A stretch of 64,000 bases of DNA. It comes from Plantago ovata (Eukaryota; Streptophyta; Magnoliopsida; Lamiales; Plantaginaceae). The notes under the pieces are model-generated. The model did no database searches and had not been told where the DNA came from. It saw only the letters and a program-made list of their open reading frames with translations. Shown here piece by piece: positions 1 through 11,088 of this stretch. Numbering within the stretch: position 1 is the stretch's first letter; the number at the start of each line of letters is the position of its first letter. The translations under genes and the position numbers were made by a program. Location of the stretch: contig CM051456.1 in NCBI GenBank assembly GCA_028274465.1, forward strand, positions 68,062,753-68,126,752, written 5' to 3'.

Positions 1-213
1 GCACCTTTCAAAACCCACTTTGCCGTCTTGTCATTCTTGGACGTACCCGCTCTCGTGGTCCATTCTTCTACATGGAGCTTGTGAATAAACTTCGGGAATT
101 CCACATAAGGTTCAAATTGCGGGGTTCCGACAGGTAAAATAGTGTCTTTGACATGTTTCTTGCGATCGGTGATGCGCAAGTATTTCCCGCGGGATGATGA
201 GGAGTGTTTAAAA
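1..213 (-). pseudogene. Antisense coding-like segment in the G1 3' region, running off the left edge
   Basis: On the minus strand one frame stays open for about 70 codons, from roughly 213 to the window edge. Its composition looks protein-like, with segments such as FFKHSSSSRGKYLRITDRKK and PVGTPQFEPYVEFPKFIHKL. There is no in-frame ATG directly upstream, but TTGCGCAG at about 220 on this strand could be an intron acceptor, so this may be an internal exon. Its place between pol and the 3' LTR, antisense to the element, matches the accessory gene seen complete in G2. I do not recognise the family. A neighbouring-frame ORF starting at 253 is probably a shadow. Confidence 0.4.
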
Positions 214-265
214 AACACCACTGCGCAAGAGCAAAGTCTTCAATAAGGGGCAAAACTTAGGTAGC

Positions 266-505
266 GAGTCTTCAAGGTTGATGGACAACGTGGAAGTTGC
301 CCGAGTCTTCAAGGTTGATGGACAACGTGGAAGTTGCCCGAGTATTCAAGGTTGATGGGCAACGTGGAAGTTGCCCGAGTCTTCAAGGTTGATGGACAAC
401 GTGGAAGTTGCCCGAGTCTTCAAATTTGGTGGATAACGTGGAAGTTACCCGAGTCGTCAAAGTTGATGGACAACGTGGAAGTTGCCCGAGTCTTCAAAAT
501 TGATG
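266..505. repeat. 37-bp tandem repeat array, about 6.5 copies
   Basis: GAGTCTTCAAGGTTGATGGA and the rest of the unit recur with GAGT starts at 266, 303, 340, 377, 414, 451 and 488, an exact 37-bp period with a few substitutions per copy. It lies between the antisense coding segment and the antisense TATA box of G1. Because 37 is not a multiple of 3, it is unlikely to be coding. Confidence 0.9.
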
Positions 506-1656
506 CACGGATCGGCTTAAACCTTCAAAATAATGCGCAATTCCTTACGACCCAAATTCTGCAAAAGAAAGAAAATAAACGAGAGAGAAGTACATAAAGA
601 AAAGGGGTTACACAAATAAATAAAAAGAAGGGGAAAGAACGAGAAATTACCTCAGTCACCTGCTACGTACAATCGTTAGCAACTTCTTGGTGGTACTTGC
701 AACGAACAAAGTGTTATATCTGTGGATTAATAAAATAAAGTCAAAGCTGGTAGATTCTAGAATCAAGGGACAGCGAGTAAGTACTAGTATGTACGTAAAA
801 GCAAGAAAACATATGATCCAAGTTAAAAAGAATAAAAAAAGAAGAAGAAGAGAAGGTGAAGGACTGATTTGCAAATAGCTTTTGTGATCCCAATTTAGTC
901 TGTAAATAAGAAGAAAAGGAGAAAGGGGCAAGAAACGGTGAAACCTACTGCGACCGACAAGAACTAAAGAAACACCTCTCCGGTTTTTTTTTTCTCTTCC
1001 TCTTCGATGGTGTATGTGAAGATGAATGAGTGAATTTATGCTCCTTATATAGGCCTTGATATAGAGAGTCCGTATTCGGTTGCAAATAGAGTTCGAATCA
1101 AAGTCGAAGTCAGAACATAGAATTCAGAATCGTGACCCAAGATCGATTAGAAGTTGAGATCGAGTTGCAGTTCTAGCCGAAATCGGAGTTTGAATCCGAT
1201 CCAATGCCGTATTCGGGTCAAAATCAAGGCTATGTTCTAATAAGAAGCATGTTGAGTTCGAGTGGGAATCAATTCGTGTTTAAAACTTATGCGAAAATTT
1301 CTGGTTGAATTCGATACGGAAAAGGAGTTCAAGTTCTATGCATCATACTCTGTTTTCTGGAAAAGGGTTGTAGTTGCAGAGTCATAATCGGAGAAGAAGA
1401 CTTTGGGTGGTAATCACGTGGGCTTGGTCTACATGGACCAGGTCAATGTCTTTGTAAAATGATGATTAATTATGAGCCATGACAATGTGTGTGCACATGG
1501 GCCATGGTAAAAAATCATGGGTCACGTGGGCAATAAAAGATCAATAAGAAGACCCAATATATTACCATGCTACTCCATATTGGATGCGGTCCGAGATAAA
1601 AGTTCGCAACTTACTCGCTCAAATACACATCTCTTCGATGTTATTCGCAAATAAGT
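506..1656. other. G1 non-coding 3' region
   Basis: No ORF with convincing composition on either strand. It contains a purine-rich stretch (about 805-870), a minus-strand TATA motif at 1043-1053 and then ordinary unique sequence up to the polypurine tract. It may include the 5'UTR or first intron of the antisense transcription unit. Confidence 0.5.
1043..1053 (-). promoter_or_regulatory. Candidate TATA box of the G1 antisense unit
   Basis: On the minus strand the sequence reads CCTATATAAGG. It sits about 830 bp upstream, in the minus direction, of the open coding segment at 1-213. G2 has an analogous TATA box about 820 bp before its antisense start codon, which supports the reading. Confidence 0.4.
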
Positions 1657-1670
1657 CGCGAAGGGGCATT
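1657..1670 (+). promoter_or_regulatory. Polypurine tract of G1
   Basis: GCGAAGGGGCATT directly precedes the LTR start TGTAGACG at 1671. It would prime plus-strand DNA synthesis. Confidence 0.7.
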
Positions 1671-2575
1671 TGTAGACGTTTAAATTTAATGTCTATTAAA
1701 TCAATTAAAAAATAAACTTTTGTATTTAATTGGAGTTTGCTAAATTTAATTCCAATTATTATAGATTTATTAATTGATTTTAAATGCCTATTTATGGCCT
1801 ATCAAATTGTGCCGTGAAAATTCTAGAGCTTTTAAATCCATTTAATATTATTTCTCATGAAATAATTGTGTGGAAAAGATGAGCTATTCGTGGCCAATCA
1901 AATGATGCCATGTCATAAAGTTGATGCAGTTATTAATTAATTGCTAGAAATAAATATAGATAAGATCAAATCTGTATCGACCAATCAGAATTGATCCTTC
2001 TCTTTTTCCTCACCTATATAAGGAGCTCATTCTCCACCAAAAAATCACAATTCAGAATTCAGAAGCCAGAGCTCAAACAGAAGTGAAGAATTCCAAAGCA
2101 AGCCAAGAAGATCAAAGGCATCTTTCAAGCAAGAACAACTCCAGCTCTTCGAGAAGTCAAAACCAGCTCCAAGAACAAGTCGCGAAGACACTTGCAGCAG
2201 CAACGGAAGATCGAACTCCAACGCAAAAGCTCGTGGAGGCACTCGCTCGAAGATCGAAGCAACGTACGTCCCAAATTCAAGATCAAGTCTCTACGGCCCT
2301 TGAAGACGTGCTCGTTCGCAAAGATCAAACTCAAGACCCGGCGTTCAATTCAAGGTCAAGCGCGAAGCCCTTGAATTAACGTTTCCAAGCGAATTCAAGT
2401 CAAGACCGGTCAAGTTCAAGATAAAGCTGCGAAGGCCCCTGAACTGACGCTCTCAAGACAATAGTTCGCGTAGATTTTCCAAGTCGTTGACTAGAATCAG
2501 AGATTTTCTCTAGAGATTGTAACCCCAAATTGCTCAAGATCAATAAATTCAATTTGTGCAATTTTATTTGTTACA
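1671..2575 (+). repeat. 3' LTR of G1 (905 bp)
   Basis: Starts TGTAGACG after the polypurine tract and ends TTACA. It contains a TATA-like CTATATAAGG near 2013-2022 and an AATAAA near 2542, in the usual U3-R-U5 order. The ORFs inside it on both strands (about 2045-2379) fall in the transcribed part of the LTR and look like shadows. The mate LTR lies outside the window. Confidence 0.75.
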
Positions 2576-4503
2576 GAATGCTTTACAGCATCCTTCTTCT
2601 TTACAGTTTGCTTCTCAGCAACCTGTTTTCTTATTAAAGTCTTGTTACTTTGAGTAGCAACAGCGGGCTTTACGGTCGTAGGTACTTGATTGCATGTTTC
2701 AGCAACCTTAGATTGACAAAACTGATAGAGTTCTGGTTGACCGCCATCAGTAGCACGTACAAAGGAAATCGGTGATTTGTCTTTACTCAAGATTTCTACG
2801 TCATCACCTTCATACGTTGCGCCTAAACCTTCTTTCTGAGATGGATCACTCAAATAAGAGTTTAGTTCAGTCAGCGTATTACTTGCGTCAGCATAAGATT
2901 TGAAATTGATTTTCATTTTTTTTCATTTCTTGGATTTTAGCAAGTAACTTTAGAATTGAGGACTGATACTCTTCCAATTCTAATGCCATTTGAGAATTCT
3001 TCTCTGTAGCTTCAGCAATCAACTTCTTAAGACGCCTTATTTCAGCATCCTTTTCTTCTGTCTCTTCTTTCAGCAAGATATACTTTTCAGTAGTCTGCTT
3101 GGTCAGAGTTTCAGCAATTTGTAGTTTCTCTTGCTGTCTGCTTATAGTTTTCTCAAATCTTTCAATTTCTCCTTGAATCTTGTCAAGGTCAATCTCGTCT
3201 TCACTTTCTGAGTCTGAGTCGGAGGTAGGGTTGTTTACCTGACCGGCCATGAGGCAGAACTCGTAGTTTGACACATCTGGATAAGCTTCCATAGCTATTC
3301 CACAAACATCCTTGCCAATCTCTACGTCAAGAGTGGCTTCTTCATCGTCAGTCTCTGAGCTTTCATCCTCACTGTCTTCGGAGCTAGTATCATGCACAAT
3401 GCATCGATTTTTGCTTGAAGCTTCTTCTTTTCTTCAGCAATAAAAGCTCTTTTGAACTTCTTCTTCTTTTCAGCAGATTTGCCTTTCAGCAAAGGGCAAT
3501 TAGCTTTGAAGTGTCCAGGCTTTTTGCAGTAAAAGCAGAGATCATTTCCAACTACTGGTTCTTCTGATGAAGTTGCTTGCTGAGCTTGCTTGTTCAGCGA
3601 GCTAGTCTCATTCTTGTACTTATGGTAGTTGTTACCAAGATGCTTTTTCAGCTTCTCTTTTGCTTTTCGCCTGTCAAGTTCCTTACTGATGAATTTCTTC
3701 ATGTTTTAGACAACCAAAGAGTTTTCATCAGCAGGCTCTTTATCATTCTTCTTTTCAGAAGATGACGGCTTTGCAGCAAGAGCAATGTTTTGCGATTTTT
3801 CAGCAAACACATTTTCTCTTTGCTTTGTCTCGTAGTTGATAGTAGCAAGATGAGAGAACAACTCTGTTGGTGTAATGTCTGGCATTCCTTGATTGTAGTA
3901 GAAGTTCTGAGTGTGGATCCATTCTTGGTTCAGACTTCTTATGATGGTTTTAACATTCTCAAAATCTGAGTAAAGATTTCCAACACCCAAGGCTGCCATT
4001 TCACTAACAAGAGTTGTGAATCTGAAGTCCAAGTCTTCCAGTGACTCATTTGTACCTTGTTTAAAGTTCTGGAACTTTAACTTCAGCACTTCGAGTTTGT
4101 TTTCCTTGGTTTTGTCAGATCCAGCACAAAGACCTTGAACCATTTTCCAAGCTTCCTTAACAGTTTTAGCACCCCACAGTTTGCACTGTATGGTATCCGG
4201 AGTTGATCGAATGATGATGTTTCTTGCTTGGCCATCAAGACGTAATCTCTTAGCTTCGTCGGAAGTCCATTCCTCTCTTGGTTTTGGAACAACGGTATCA
4301 ACCGGTTCGCCTAAGATAGTTTCCTTTCCAGCTTCAGTGGTTTTGTGAGGAAAACTTCTTTCAACCTTAGTGATCTTGATAGGTCCATCATTAATGACAG
4401 TAACCATCTCATCATTATTGGCCTCAAGATGTAGCATCATGTTGTTTCGCCATTTTTCGTAGTTTTCCAGCTTCAGCAAGGGAGCGTCTCCTAAAGACAT
4501 CAT
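2576..4503 (-). pseudogene. gag: C1 gag (Sirevirus-like), broken by a stop and frameshifts
   Basis: Reads leftwards from the ATG at 4503. The first 265 residues (4503-3706) are a copia Gag core with a UBN2-like stretch (LYSDFENVKTIIRSLNQEW). An in-frame stop near 3706 follows. The next segment (3702-3322) carries a CCHC knuckle, CFYCKKPGHFKANC, at about 3540-3499. A frameshift near 3395 leads to an acidic stretch and a long coiled coil (residues like KIQGEIERFEKTISRQQEKL), and another near 2905 leads to the C-terminal part, which is cut at 2576. A coiled-coil extension after the zinc knuckle is characteristic of SIRE1/Sirevirus Gag. The product would form the virus-like particle; this copy is dead. 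Confidence 0.8.
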
Positions 4504-4598
4504 GTCAGCAAAAGACTACCAAACTGATCAAGTGAGAGTGATTTACGAAAAGCACCTAAGGGGATCTAGGTTCAGTGCTGAAGGTTAAAGAACCTCCA

Positions 4599-4610
4599 GC
4601 TCTGATACCA
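4599..4610 (-). promoter_or_regulatory. C1 primer-binding site (initiator Met tRNA)
   Basis: On the minus strand TGGTATCAGAGC lies two bases from the LTR end. It matches the 3' end of plant initiator methionine tRNA, the usual copia primer. Confidence 0.85.
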
Positions 4611-4612
4611 CT

Positions 4613-6188
4613 TGTTGGTCCCTTTAAACAACAAGAAAAGACTAGAGGGGATGGGGTGAAAATAGTCTTTTCAAACTTTCGTCGTTTAAAAACTTTCTCA
4701 GCAAGTGCTTATTACTTTTCAGTAATGAGTTTGCTGATACTTAACTTTCTCAGCAAGCGCAAATTACTTTTCAATAACTCGTTTTGCTGATACTTAAAAT
4801 CAGAGAGCAGAAGTCTTTGATACAATAAGTGCTTTGTCAGTAAGTGATAGTTTCAGCAAGTGAAGTGAGTGACTGTGTACAGATAGATATGCTTTGCTGA
4901 AAACTGAGTACAGTAAGTAAATCACACAAACACTTTTATAGTGGTATCTGAGAGTGGCGTAATCTCTCAACTAATCCACTTTGTCCTTTCTAGGACTGAA
5001 TCCACTAAGATAAGATTGTGGTTCCTTACAACACCTATCTAGAGCGATCCAAACAGAAACCAAAGCACACTTGCTTCGTCTCCAACCTAACTAGAGAACG
5101 TAACCTTGTTCTCCACCAAACTTGGTACTTTTAATCAGCAACACTATGCTCGATTAAGTTCCCCCTGAATATCACGCCTGAAAGGGTATATTTTCAGTTA
5201 GAGAGTTTTGGGATGAGATAACTTAATTATAACTTATTCAGTTACAACAAGTAATCTAAGAAACAAAACCTTGAATACTTTGCAGTAAACAAGTTTGATT
5301 GTTTCTGGTGTCAAGACTTGTTCTTGTTCGAAAGAAAGAAAGAACACTTAACTAATTTCTTAGTCGTGTAAATTCTACTTCTTCACAAGTAGCTTTTTCA
5401 AGCTTTAAGTCTTGGAACGGATCAATTGCAGTAAGAGTGTTTGAAGAGTATGTGAGTTTAAGCACAAGTGAGAGTATGATCACGTTGTTGACACACTTCA
5501 ACTCTTTGCCGGATGACCTCTATTTATAGTGAAATAAAGAGCCGTTTGAATTTCAAATTCTAAGGCTTTTGTTCCTTAAAATGTCACTATCTTGATTTTG
5601 TACTTTCAGCAGCGTCCTTGTTTGTCTTCTAGTCTTCATGTCCTTCGCGTGCATGCTTTGCATTTAATGCTCATTTGAATAAAATTCAAACAGTAACATT
5701 GGAGCGCAAATACAAGTACTTTCAGCAAGAGGTCACAAATGTTCATCAGCAAGTGGTCAGTCTCAGTTTCAGCAAGCACAACCTACTCTGTCGTTTAGAT
5801 TTTCACTTATGCAATGCTGTTGCTGAAGTTTCCACTTTCTGAGCAACATGTGCCTTTGTAGATACCAGTCTTCAGACATCTTCTAATCTTCAGATCTTCA
5901 AAATCTTCTAGTTTCTGAGCGGTTCTAAATGCTTCAATAGTTTGTTTGTGTAAACAAAGTACATCATCAGCAAATGCTTCAATAGGTTGTTTTTCTTTTC
6001 AGAAAACAAGATACATCATAAGCGGTAAAACCAACCTATCTAGCACCTACTTTAAGTCTTCAGCCAACGTTTCTCTTTTACAATGTCCTTAAAATTCTAA
6101 ATTTCTATGGACCTTGAGAGTACTAGTTACTGCACTTTCCTTAATTTAGCATGGTTAATTGCTCATCAAAATTACAATTTTCCTAACA
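4613..6188 (-). repeat. 5' LTR of C1 (1,576 bp)
   Basis: On the minus strand it runs from TGTTAGGAAA (6188) to GGACCAACA (4613). A minus-strand TATAAATA lies at about 5521-5528. It is recognisably the same LTR as 54446-55984, in opposite orientation, with scattered substitutions and small indels. It is dense in TTGCTGA/TCAGCAA words. No gene lies inside it. Confidence 0.88.
5521..5528 (-). promoter_or_regulatory. TATA box in the C1 LTR
   Basis: TATAAATA on the minus strand. The same box sits at the equivalent place in the C0 LTR (about 55104). Confidence 0.6.
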
Positions 6189-6433
6189 CTTGGGTTTCCA
6201 CTGGACGCATTCTTGAACATGTTAACGGACATCCAATATTGGATAATTAACTTGTTTGCTCTTGATTGTGCAGACTTAAGCCACGGGGACAAACGATGCA
6301 ATCTGGCACTTTGAGAGTGGTTGTGGAAAGCACATGACGGGCAACAATAATAACCTTATAAACTATAGACGGTGGTCTAAAGGTCCAACAATAAGGTTTG
6401 CTGGTGGAGGCTCTGGTTCTACAAAAGGCTATG
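6189..6433 (+). pseudogene. pol: C0 gag-protease junction fragment
   Basis: The frame ending at 6433 contains AIWHFESGCGKHMTGNNNNL, the copia aspartic-protease region. The family motif is (L/F)DSGCS.HMTG, so the catalytic Asp is replaced by Glu here. Upstream, the same frame has several stops between 6189 and about 6280, so this copy is inactive. The fragment is cut at TAT-G (6433) by A1, and its continuation starts at 21296. Confidence 0.75.
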
Positions 6434-7705
6434 TGATGAATGTGTATTTTACACTTTCATTTGAGTCTTTTTCACCTATTTTAGCTATCCTCTATGTTAA
6501 TTTAGCTATATTTTAGTGCATTTTATTAGAATAGTGTCATGTTTCCCTTTATATTTTATTTTACAGGTTTTGGTTGAAAATCGAGGATTTCCGGGCAATT
6601 ATATTGATGTTGACAAGGAATTGGTGTTCCAGAAGCCTATTTGGAGTATCTGAAGGTTTCCGGATAGGATTTGGAGTCTAGGGGTCGAATTTGGAGGTTA
6701 GAAGGCCACTAGAAGTCAGAAACCGAGTCCGAAAAGGGGAAGAAATCCAAAAACGCGTCGAAAATGCGGAATTCCGCGAGATTTTCTCTGGGGCGAACCG
6801 CCCCAGATGTGGGGCGAACCGCCCCACACTATTTCGAGGCCTATATATAGTTGCTCAGTTTTCTCCGAAAATCATACTTTTCCAGACCTACTTTCTCACC
6901 TTTCTCTGTAGTTTTAGGTAGGAACTTCCCAGAGCCTGTTCTGGGGGTTCGTAGCTTAGGGGAGACTTTTTCATAGCAGTTTGGAGCTTGTAGGATCGCA
7001 ATTCTTCGGAGATTGACAACCTTCGGTAACATTGTATCTTACAGTTTATTCTACTTATTTTTTATATCTTTCAACATGTTTTCTTTTATGATTTCTGTTG
7101 CTTGCATGCCTATTATGAGTAGCTAAACTTATCGTTCGTGGTAGTATGTGAATTCTTAGCGAACGGAAGATAATCATGCTAATGGCTATATCGCGCATTA
7201 TACTCCGTGTTATTGCTTTATTTCGTTGATCAGGCTCAACCTAAATTCTCGTATGTTGTATTAATTATTATGCACAATTGGACCCTCGTCGACCTGTACG
7301 CGAGTTTATCTTCGTAGTGTTGAATAATTACGGAACACATTAGGACAATAGTGATCGACTTGTCAGAATCGTTATCTTCGTAGTGCTTAATAATTTGAAC
7401 AGGACATTAGATTGATCAAAGATCTCCATGCAAGACCGAGGAATTTATGCATGATTATCGACCCATTATGCTTTGAAGGATCATACTATCACCAATCTCC
7501 ATTATCTGCTAGAAACCCCTTTGCTATTTGTCTGCTGTTTTTATATTCTAAATTAGATTTGATAAAGCTAGTTATAGTCCTGAGAGAACGACACTCGAGT
7601 CATTCTACTGCTACACTACGGTTTTCGTTGTAGTTGTGGATTGCCTTTGGCTAATTAACAAATATTATTTGATTGAATTTGGAACCGACAAATCCGCGTT
7701 CATCA
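6434..7705 (+). repeat. 5' LTR of A1 (1,272 bp)
   Basis: Runs from TGATGAATGTG to CGTTCATCA. It contains a TATATATA box at about 6842, just after two GC hairpins (GGGGCGAACCGCCCC at 6790 and 6811). The rest matches the three other copies of this LTR in the window. No gene. Confidence 0.92.
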
Positions 7706-7708
7706 AAT

Positions 7709-7726
7709 TGGCGCCGCTGCCGGGGA
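7709..7726 (+). promoter_or_regulatory. A1 primer-binding site (tRNA-Asp type)
   Basis: TGGCGCCGCTGCCGGGGA starts three bases after the LTR. It differs at one position from the A2 site, which I match to the 3' end of plant tRNA-Asp. Confidence 0.8.
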
Positions 7727-7850
7727 CTATACTCCTTTTTTCTGTTTAATTTGTTTATAATTTCAGCTTTCAATTCCTAATTCTATTAGTTTTAGTTTTC
7801 CTTTTTAATTTCTCTCTGATACTGCTTTCCTAGTCTGTTACAGATAGTGT

Positions 7851-10010
7851 ATGCCACATACACGATCTAAAGGAACTCCACTTGCTGATTCAATTGCTGA
7901 GATCGACAGAGTCTACTATCAAAGAAGGCGACTACTCGAAAGGCGTGCATTACAGGAAATAGAGGATACCGATTTCTCTGAATCTCTACACAGTCTTTTC
8001 AAGGAAATCGACGGAATGGCAGAAGCTAGACCACTAAAAGCATGGGTTCAACCCACCAAGGATCGTATGAGGGGACCGACGATTGTTCTTTCGTCTGCAA
8101 CCCGAGATCTGGAAATCAAGAACCACGCATTCCAACAACTTCCGAGGTTCTATGGCTTATCAAGGGAAGATGTGATGGGGTACTTGCACGATATCGATGA
8201 TTTCGCCAACCAACTCCCACGACCCGGAGATGATATAACAACGGACGAGTTGAGGATGAAGGTTTTTGCTATGGGACTTGGCGACAGAGCCAAGTCATGG
8301 TTGAGTTCTCTACCAGCAGGCTCGCTGGACACTTGGGAGAAGGTTTTTTCAGCATTCATGGAGAAATACTTCCCTCACACCTTGACTACCGCGCTAAAGG
8401 AGCAAATCACTGGATTCAAGCAGGAATATGATGAGACCATCTACACCGCGTTTGAGAGATTCCAAGATCTCACGAACAAGTGCCCTCACCATGGTTTTGA
8501 ACTTTCTGACCTAGTCCAACACTTCTACAATGGACTAACCTTCGAGAACCAACAAGTGATGGATTTCCAATGCCGAGGAAATATTTGGGAGGAAACCGCA
8601 GAAGTCGTCTGGGCAGTTTTCGAAAGGCTTGCTAAGGGTTCGCAGTTCAAGGACCCAAGAGCAATGGTTAGGAGACGTGGACCTGAAGCTCCACCGACTC
8701 AAGAAGCCCCTATGTATATGGGGAATGAGGATCAATTCGAGTGCTTTACCAACGAATTGAAGCAAGTCCTCAAGAGCGCCACCGGAACAACTGTTTCGAA
8801 CGAAGTATGCCGAATATGCAAGAACTATGGGCATGGGGCTCATATGTGTAGATCGGAGTTGGCATACGATGATGGCAACTGGGCTCGAGGAGGCGAAGAA
8901 GAAGCCTTTGCTACGGAATTTGGTACTCAAGAAGTTAGCTACGGACAAGACGGTAGGAATCCTCGAGGTGGATTTTTGAGAAGGGGATTCCGAAACAATC
9001 AAGGATATGCACCAGCTAACCAAACTTATGGCCCTAACCAAGACTGTAGCAGCCTAAACTATGGTAATGATCACTGCGAAAACCCCGCTCCGAAAGAGCC
9101 ACCGAAGTCGAAGTCGGCTCAACTGATGGAGAACTTGCAAAAGATGGTTGATCACACACAAAGTTTTCTCAAACGTTATGAAGAAGATTCCGAGAAGACT
9201 TGGGCAAGGCTCGATAGGTTGGAAGAGAACACTAGGCTTGCCCATCAAAAGATGCAAGAATTGATCGACCGAGGAGCAAGTAGGGAACAAGGCAAACTGC
9301 CTAGCAACACTGTGAAGTCGAATGCCATTACATTGGCTGGTGATCTACCTGACGAAATCACCATCAAGAAGGTTGTTAAGTGCGAGTGTTGCAAGAAGGA
9401 AGAACTTCTACAGGCTAAGGAAGAAGAGAAGGACCTTGGTTCTGACGTAAGTGATGAGGAGCAAGAGGATCCCGAACCACTCCCTAAAAGTTTCGATGTA
9501 AAGGTAGGGATTGGTGAGCTTGAAGATGTCTGTGCCACACTAGACACGGGATCCTACTCAAACATACTCCCTTTGAATGTGTTTGAAAAGAGTAGCCTTG
9601 AAAAACTATCTGAGCATAGGGCTATTGTGCAACTGGCGGATGGATCCTTTATGAGACCCGAAGGCGTTGTGAAAAATGTGTTGGTCAAAATTGGTGAAGC
9701 TTCCGTATACACCAATTTTGTAGTTATGTCGGCGTCTGCACTTAGAACGGGGGATGTCATACTCTTAGGGCAAACGTTCTTGACTTAACTACGCTCCGTG
9801 ATGGACATCTACCAAAGAACTTGCACCATCGAAGTGGATGGAAAGCAACACGTGTTGCAAGCCATATCTGATCCACCTGATCCGCCTGATATTTCTTTCA
9901 CTACTCACTACTGTGGTCTTGCAGCCTATACTCTTTCTTATTCACAAGTTCGTGGCATAGAGAGGAGATCAATGAAGGGGAAGCCTAGTACTCGCAAAAA
10001 GAAGAGATAG
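7851..10010 (+). pseudogene. gag: A1 Gag-protease, 645 codons open then one premature stop
   Basis: The start at 7851 gives MPHTRSKGTPLADSIAEIDR. Residues about 95-240 are an Athila-type retrotransposon Gag domain (FPHTLTTALKEQ, then ERFQDLTNKCPHHGF and FYNGL). A single cysteine knuckle, CRICKNYGHGAHMC, follows near residue 320, then a charged coiled-coil linker. A retroviral-type aspartic protease (TLDTGSYSNI) begins near residue 563. A TAA at 9786-9788 ends the frame at GQTFLT; A2 has AAA (Lys) here and both copies continue the same reading to 10010 (70 more codons). That single stop is the only break I see. It would give particle protein and protease but no replication enzymes. Confidence 0.85.
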
Positions 10011-10270
10011 GCGCAGACAGGGGTCGAGTCAAAGACTTTAAACAATGACGCTATCCGGGAGGCAACCCGGAATTTTATCGCTTTCTTTACTGCTTTTTTG
10101 CATGCATTCATTCTTGAACTATTTGCTTCTCGTATGCGAATTTGTTCATGTCTGTGTCGTATATGCTTATGTTTGATTGAGATTTTTTCGAATGGTTTTT
10201 TGAAAATTGGTTTCGGGGATTAAAACCGCATTTTTGACGACAGGAACCGTCTCCCCGCATCGGGGAGCAC

Positions 10271-10346
10271 GGGGTGAACCGCCCCACGTGGGGGGCGAAT
10301 CGCCCCGTGTGGGGCGACTCGCCCCGCACCAGGGGCGAACCGCCCC
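10271..10346. repeat. Array of four GC-rich hairpins, about 20-bp spacing
   Basis: Four 15-mers at 10271, 10292, 10311 and 10332 have the form GGGGCG-NNN-CGCCCC with loops AAC, AAT, ACT and AAC (the first has GGGGTG in the left arm). The stems stay fixed while the 3-nt loops vary. The same motif occurs in all four LTR copies of this family. Confidence 0.85.
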
Positions 10347-11088
10347 ACGGCTCTAGTAAGTCAAAAACGCGGATTTCTTCCCCTTTACCTCATTTTCTTC
10401 ATATTTCATCATTCCTCCTCCCCAAAAACCGAAAATTGCGATTTCATCTTCAAAATCTCATAACTTCTTCATTTCTTGACCAAATTTAGTGTTCTTTAGC
10501 TTAAATCGAAGCCTATTACATGATCTATCTTTTCACCCGAACAGATTTCGTCCTAATGCATTAGATTTTCAGATCTGAGGTATCATCCTTAGAACCCTAA
10601 TTTTCGAATTTGGGGTTTTCTAATTTGAGCTTCAACTATGCTTATTTGATGCATGGGTATGTTGTTTGTATGATTAGAAGTGTTAATTACTATCAATTGC
10701 ATGCTCAATTATGTTTGGATTGTTGATTTGGGAATTTTGCTACTAGATGATATATCTTGCTATGCAATATGTCTTTATGTTTGATTTCTTGCATATGATT
10801 GTGTTTATTGGTGTAATGATGGTGGATATGATGGTAGAATGCTTAATTGTTGAGTATGAGGATTTATGATGTTCGAATTTTTCGCTACTATGGTATGAAT
10901 TGAGCCTTGTTATCTATGATATTGGTTGTCTAGTAAGAGCATAGTGTGATGCATTGCATGTAGTAGTTACATTGGTATGTTGCATAATGAAGAAGCTAGG
11001 CTAGACATTAAAGGTTTAGGGAGCTCGATTGTTGATCTTATCACTTGTGTGTTTTGTTCTTACACTAGCATATGCATGAGTTAGTTTT

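Larger units (their letters stand above)
1..2575 (+). mobile_element. G1: 3' portion of a Ty3/gypsy-type LTR retrotransposon
   Basis: This is the right-hand part of an LTR element in + orientation. A purine-rich tract (1657-1670, GCGAAGGGGCATT) is followed at once by an LTR that begins TGTAGACG at 1671 and ends TTACA at 2575. At 2576 the sequence switches abruptly to the gag of copia C1, so G1 appears to have inserted into that gag. The predicted TSD on this side is GAATG (2576-2580); the partner and the 5' part of G1 lie left of the window. No gag or pol is visible in 1-1670. It holds a minus-strand coding-like segment, a 37-bp tandem repeat and non-coding sequence, which fits the long 3' region of Tat-type gypsy elements. 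The lineage is an inference. Confidence 0.7.
2576..6188 (-). mobile_element. C1: SIRE1-like Ty1/copia element, 5' LTR plus gag only
   Basis: Minus-strand copia fragment with a 5' LTR (4613-6188), an initiator-Met PBS (4599-4610) and gag (2576-4503). It is the same family as C0: its LTR matches the C0 3' LTR over full length by eye (both begin TGTTAGGAAA and end GGACCAACA on their own strand). G1 cuts it at 2575/2576. Its LTR terminus at 6188 directly abuts C0 protease sequence, so the simplest reading is insertion of C1 into C0 with TSD CTTGG (6189-6193); the partner copy lies left of the window. A partial inversion of C0 itself is the alternative. Confidence 0.75.

Noticed and set aside
656..931. 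Minus-strand 91-codon ORF with hydrophobic stretches, a possible small membrane protein
   Set aside because: The hydrophobic run comes from an A/G-rich plus strand; no homology is recognised and it lies in the G1 non-coding region.
2045..2379. Overlapping ORFs on both strands with Ser/Gln-rich products, a possible small gene
   Set aside because: They lie wholly inside the transcribed part of the G1 LTR between its TATA box and AATAAA, where protein coding is not expected.
8535..9760. Minus-strand ORFs of 68-168 codons opposite A1 gag-protease (same pattern in A2 at 16268-17910)
   Set aside because: They are shadows of a strong sense gene with clear Gag and protease motifs; they recur in A2 only because the sense sequence is conserved.
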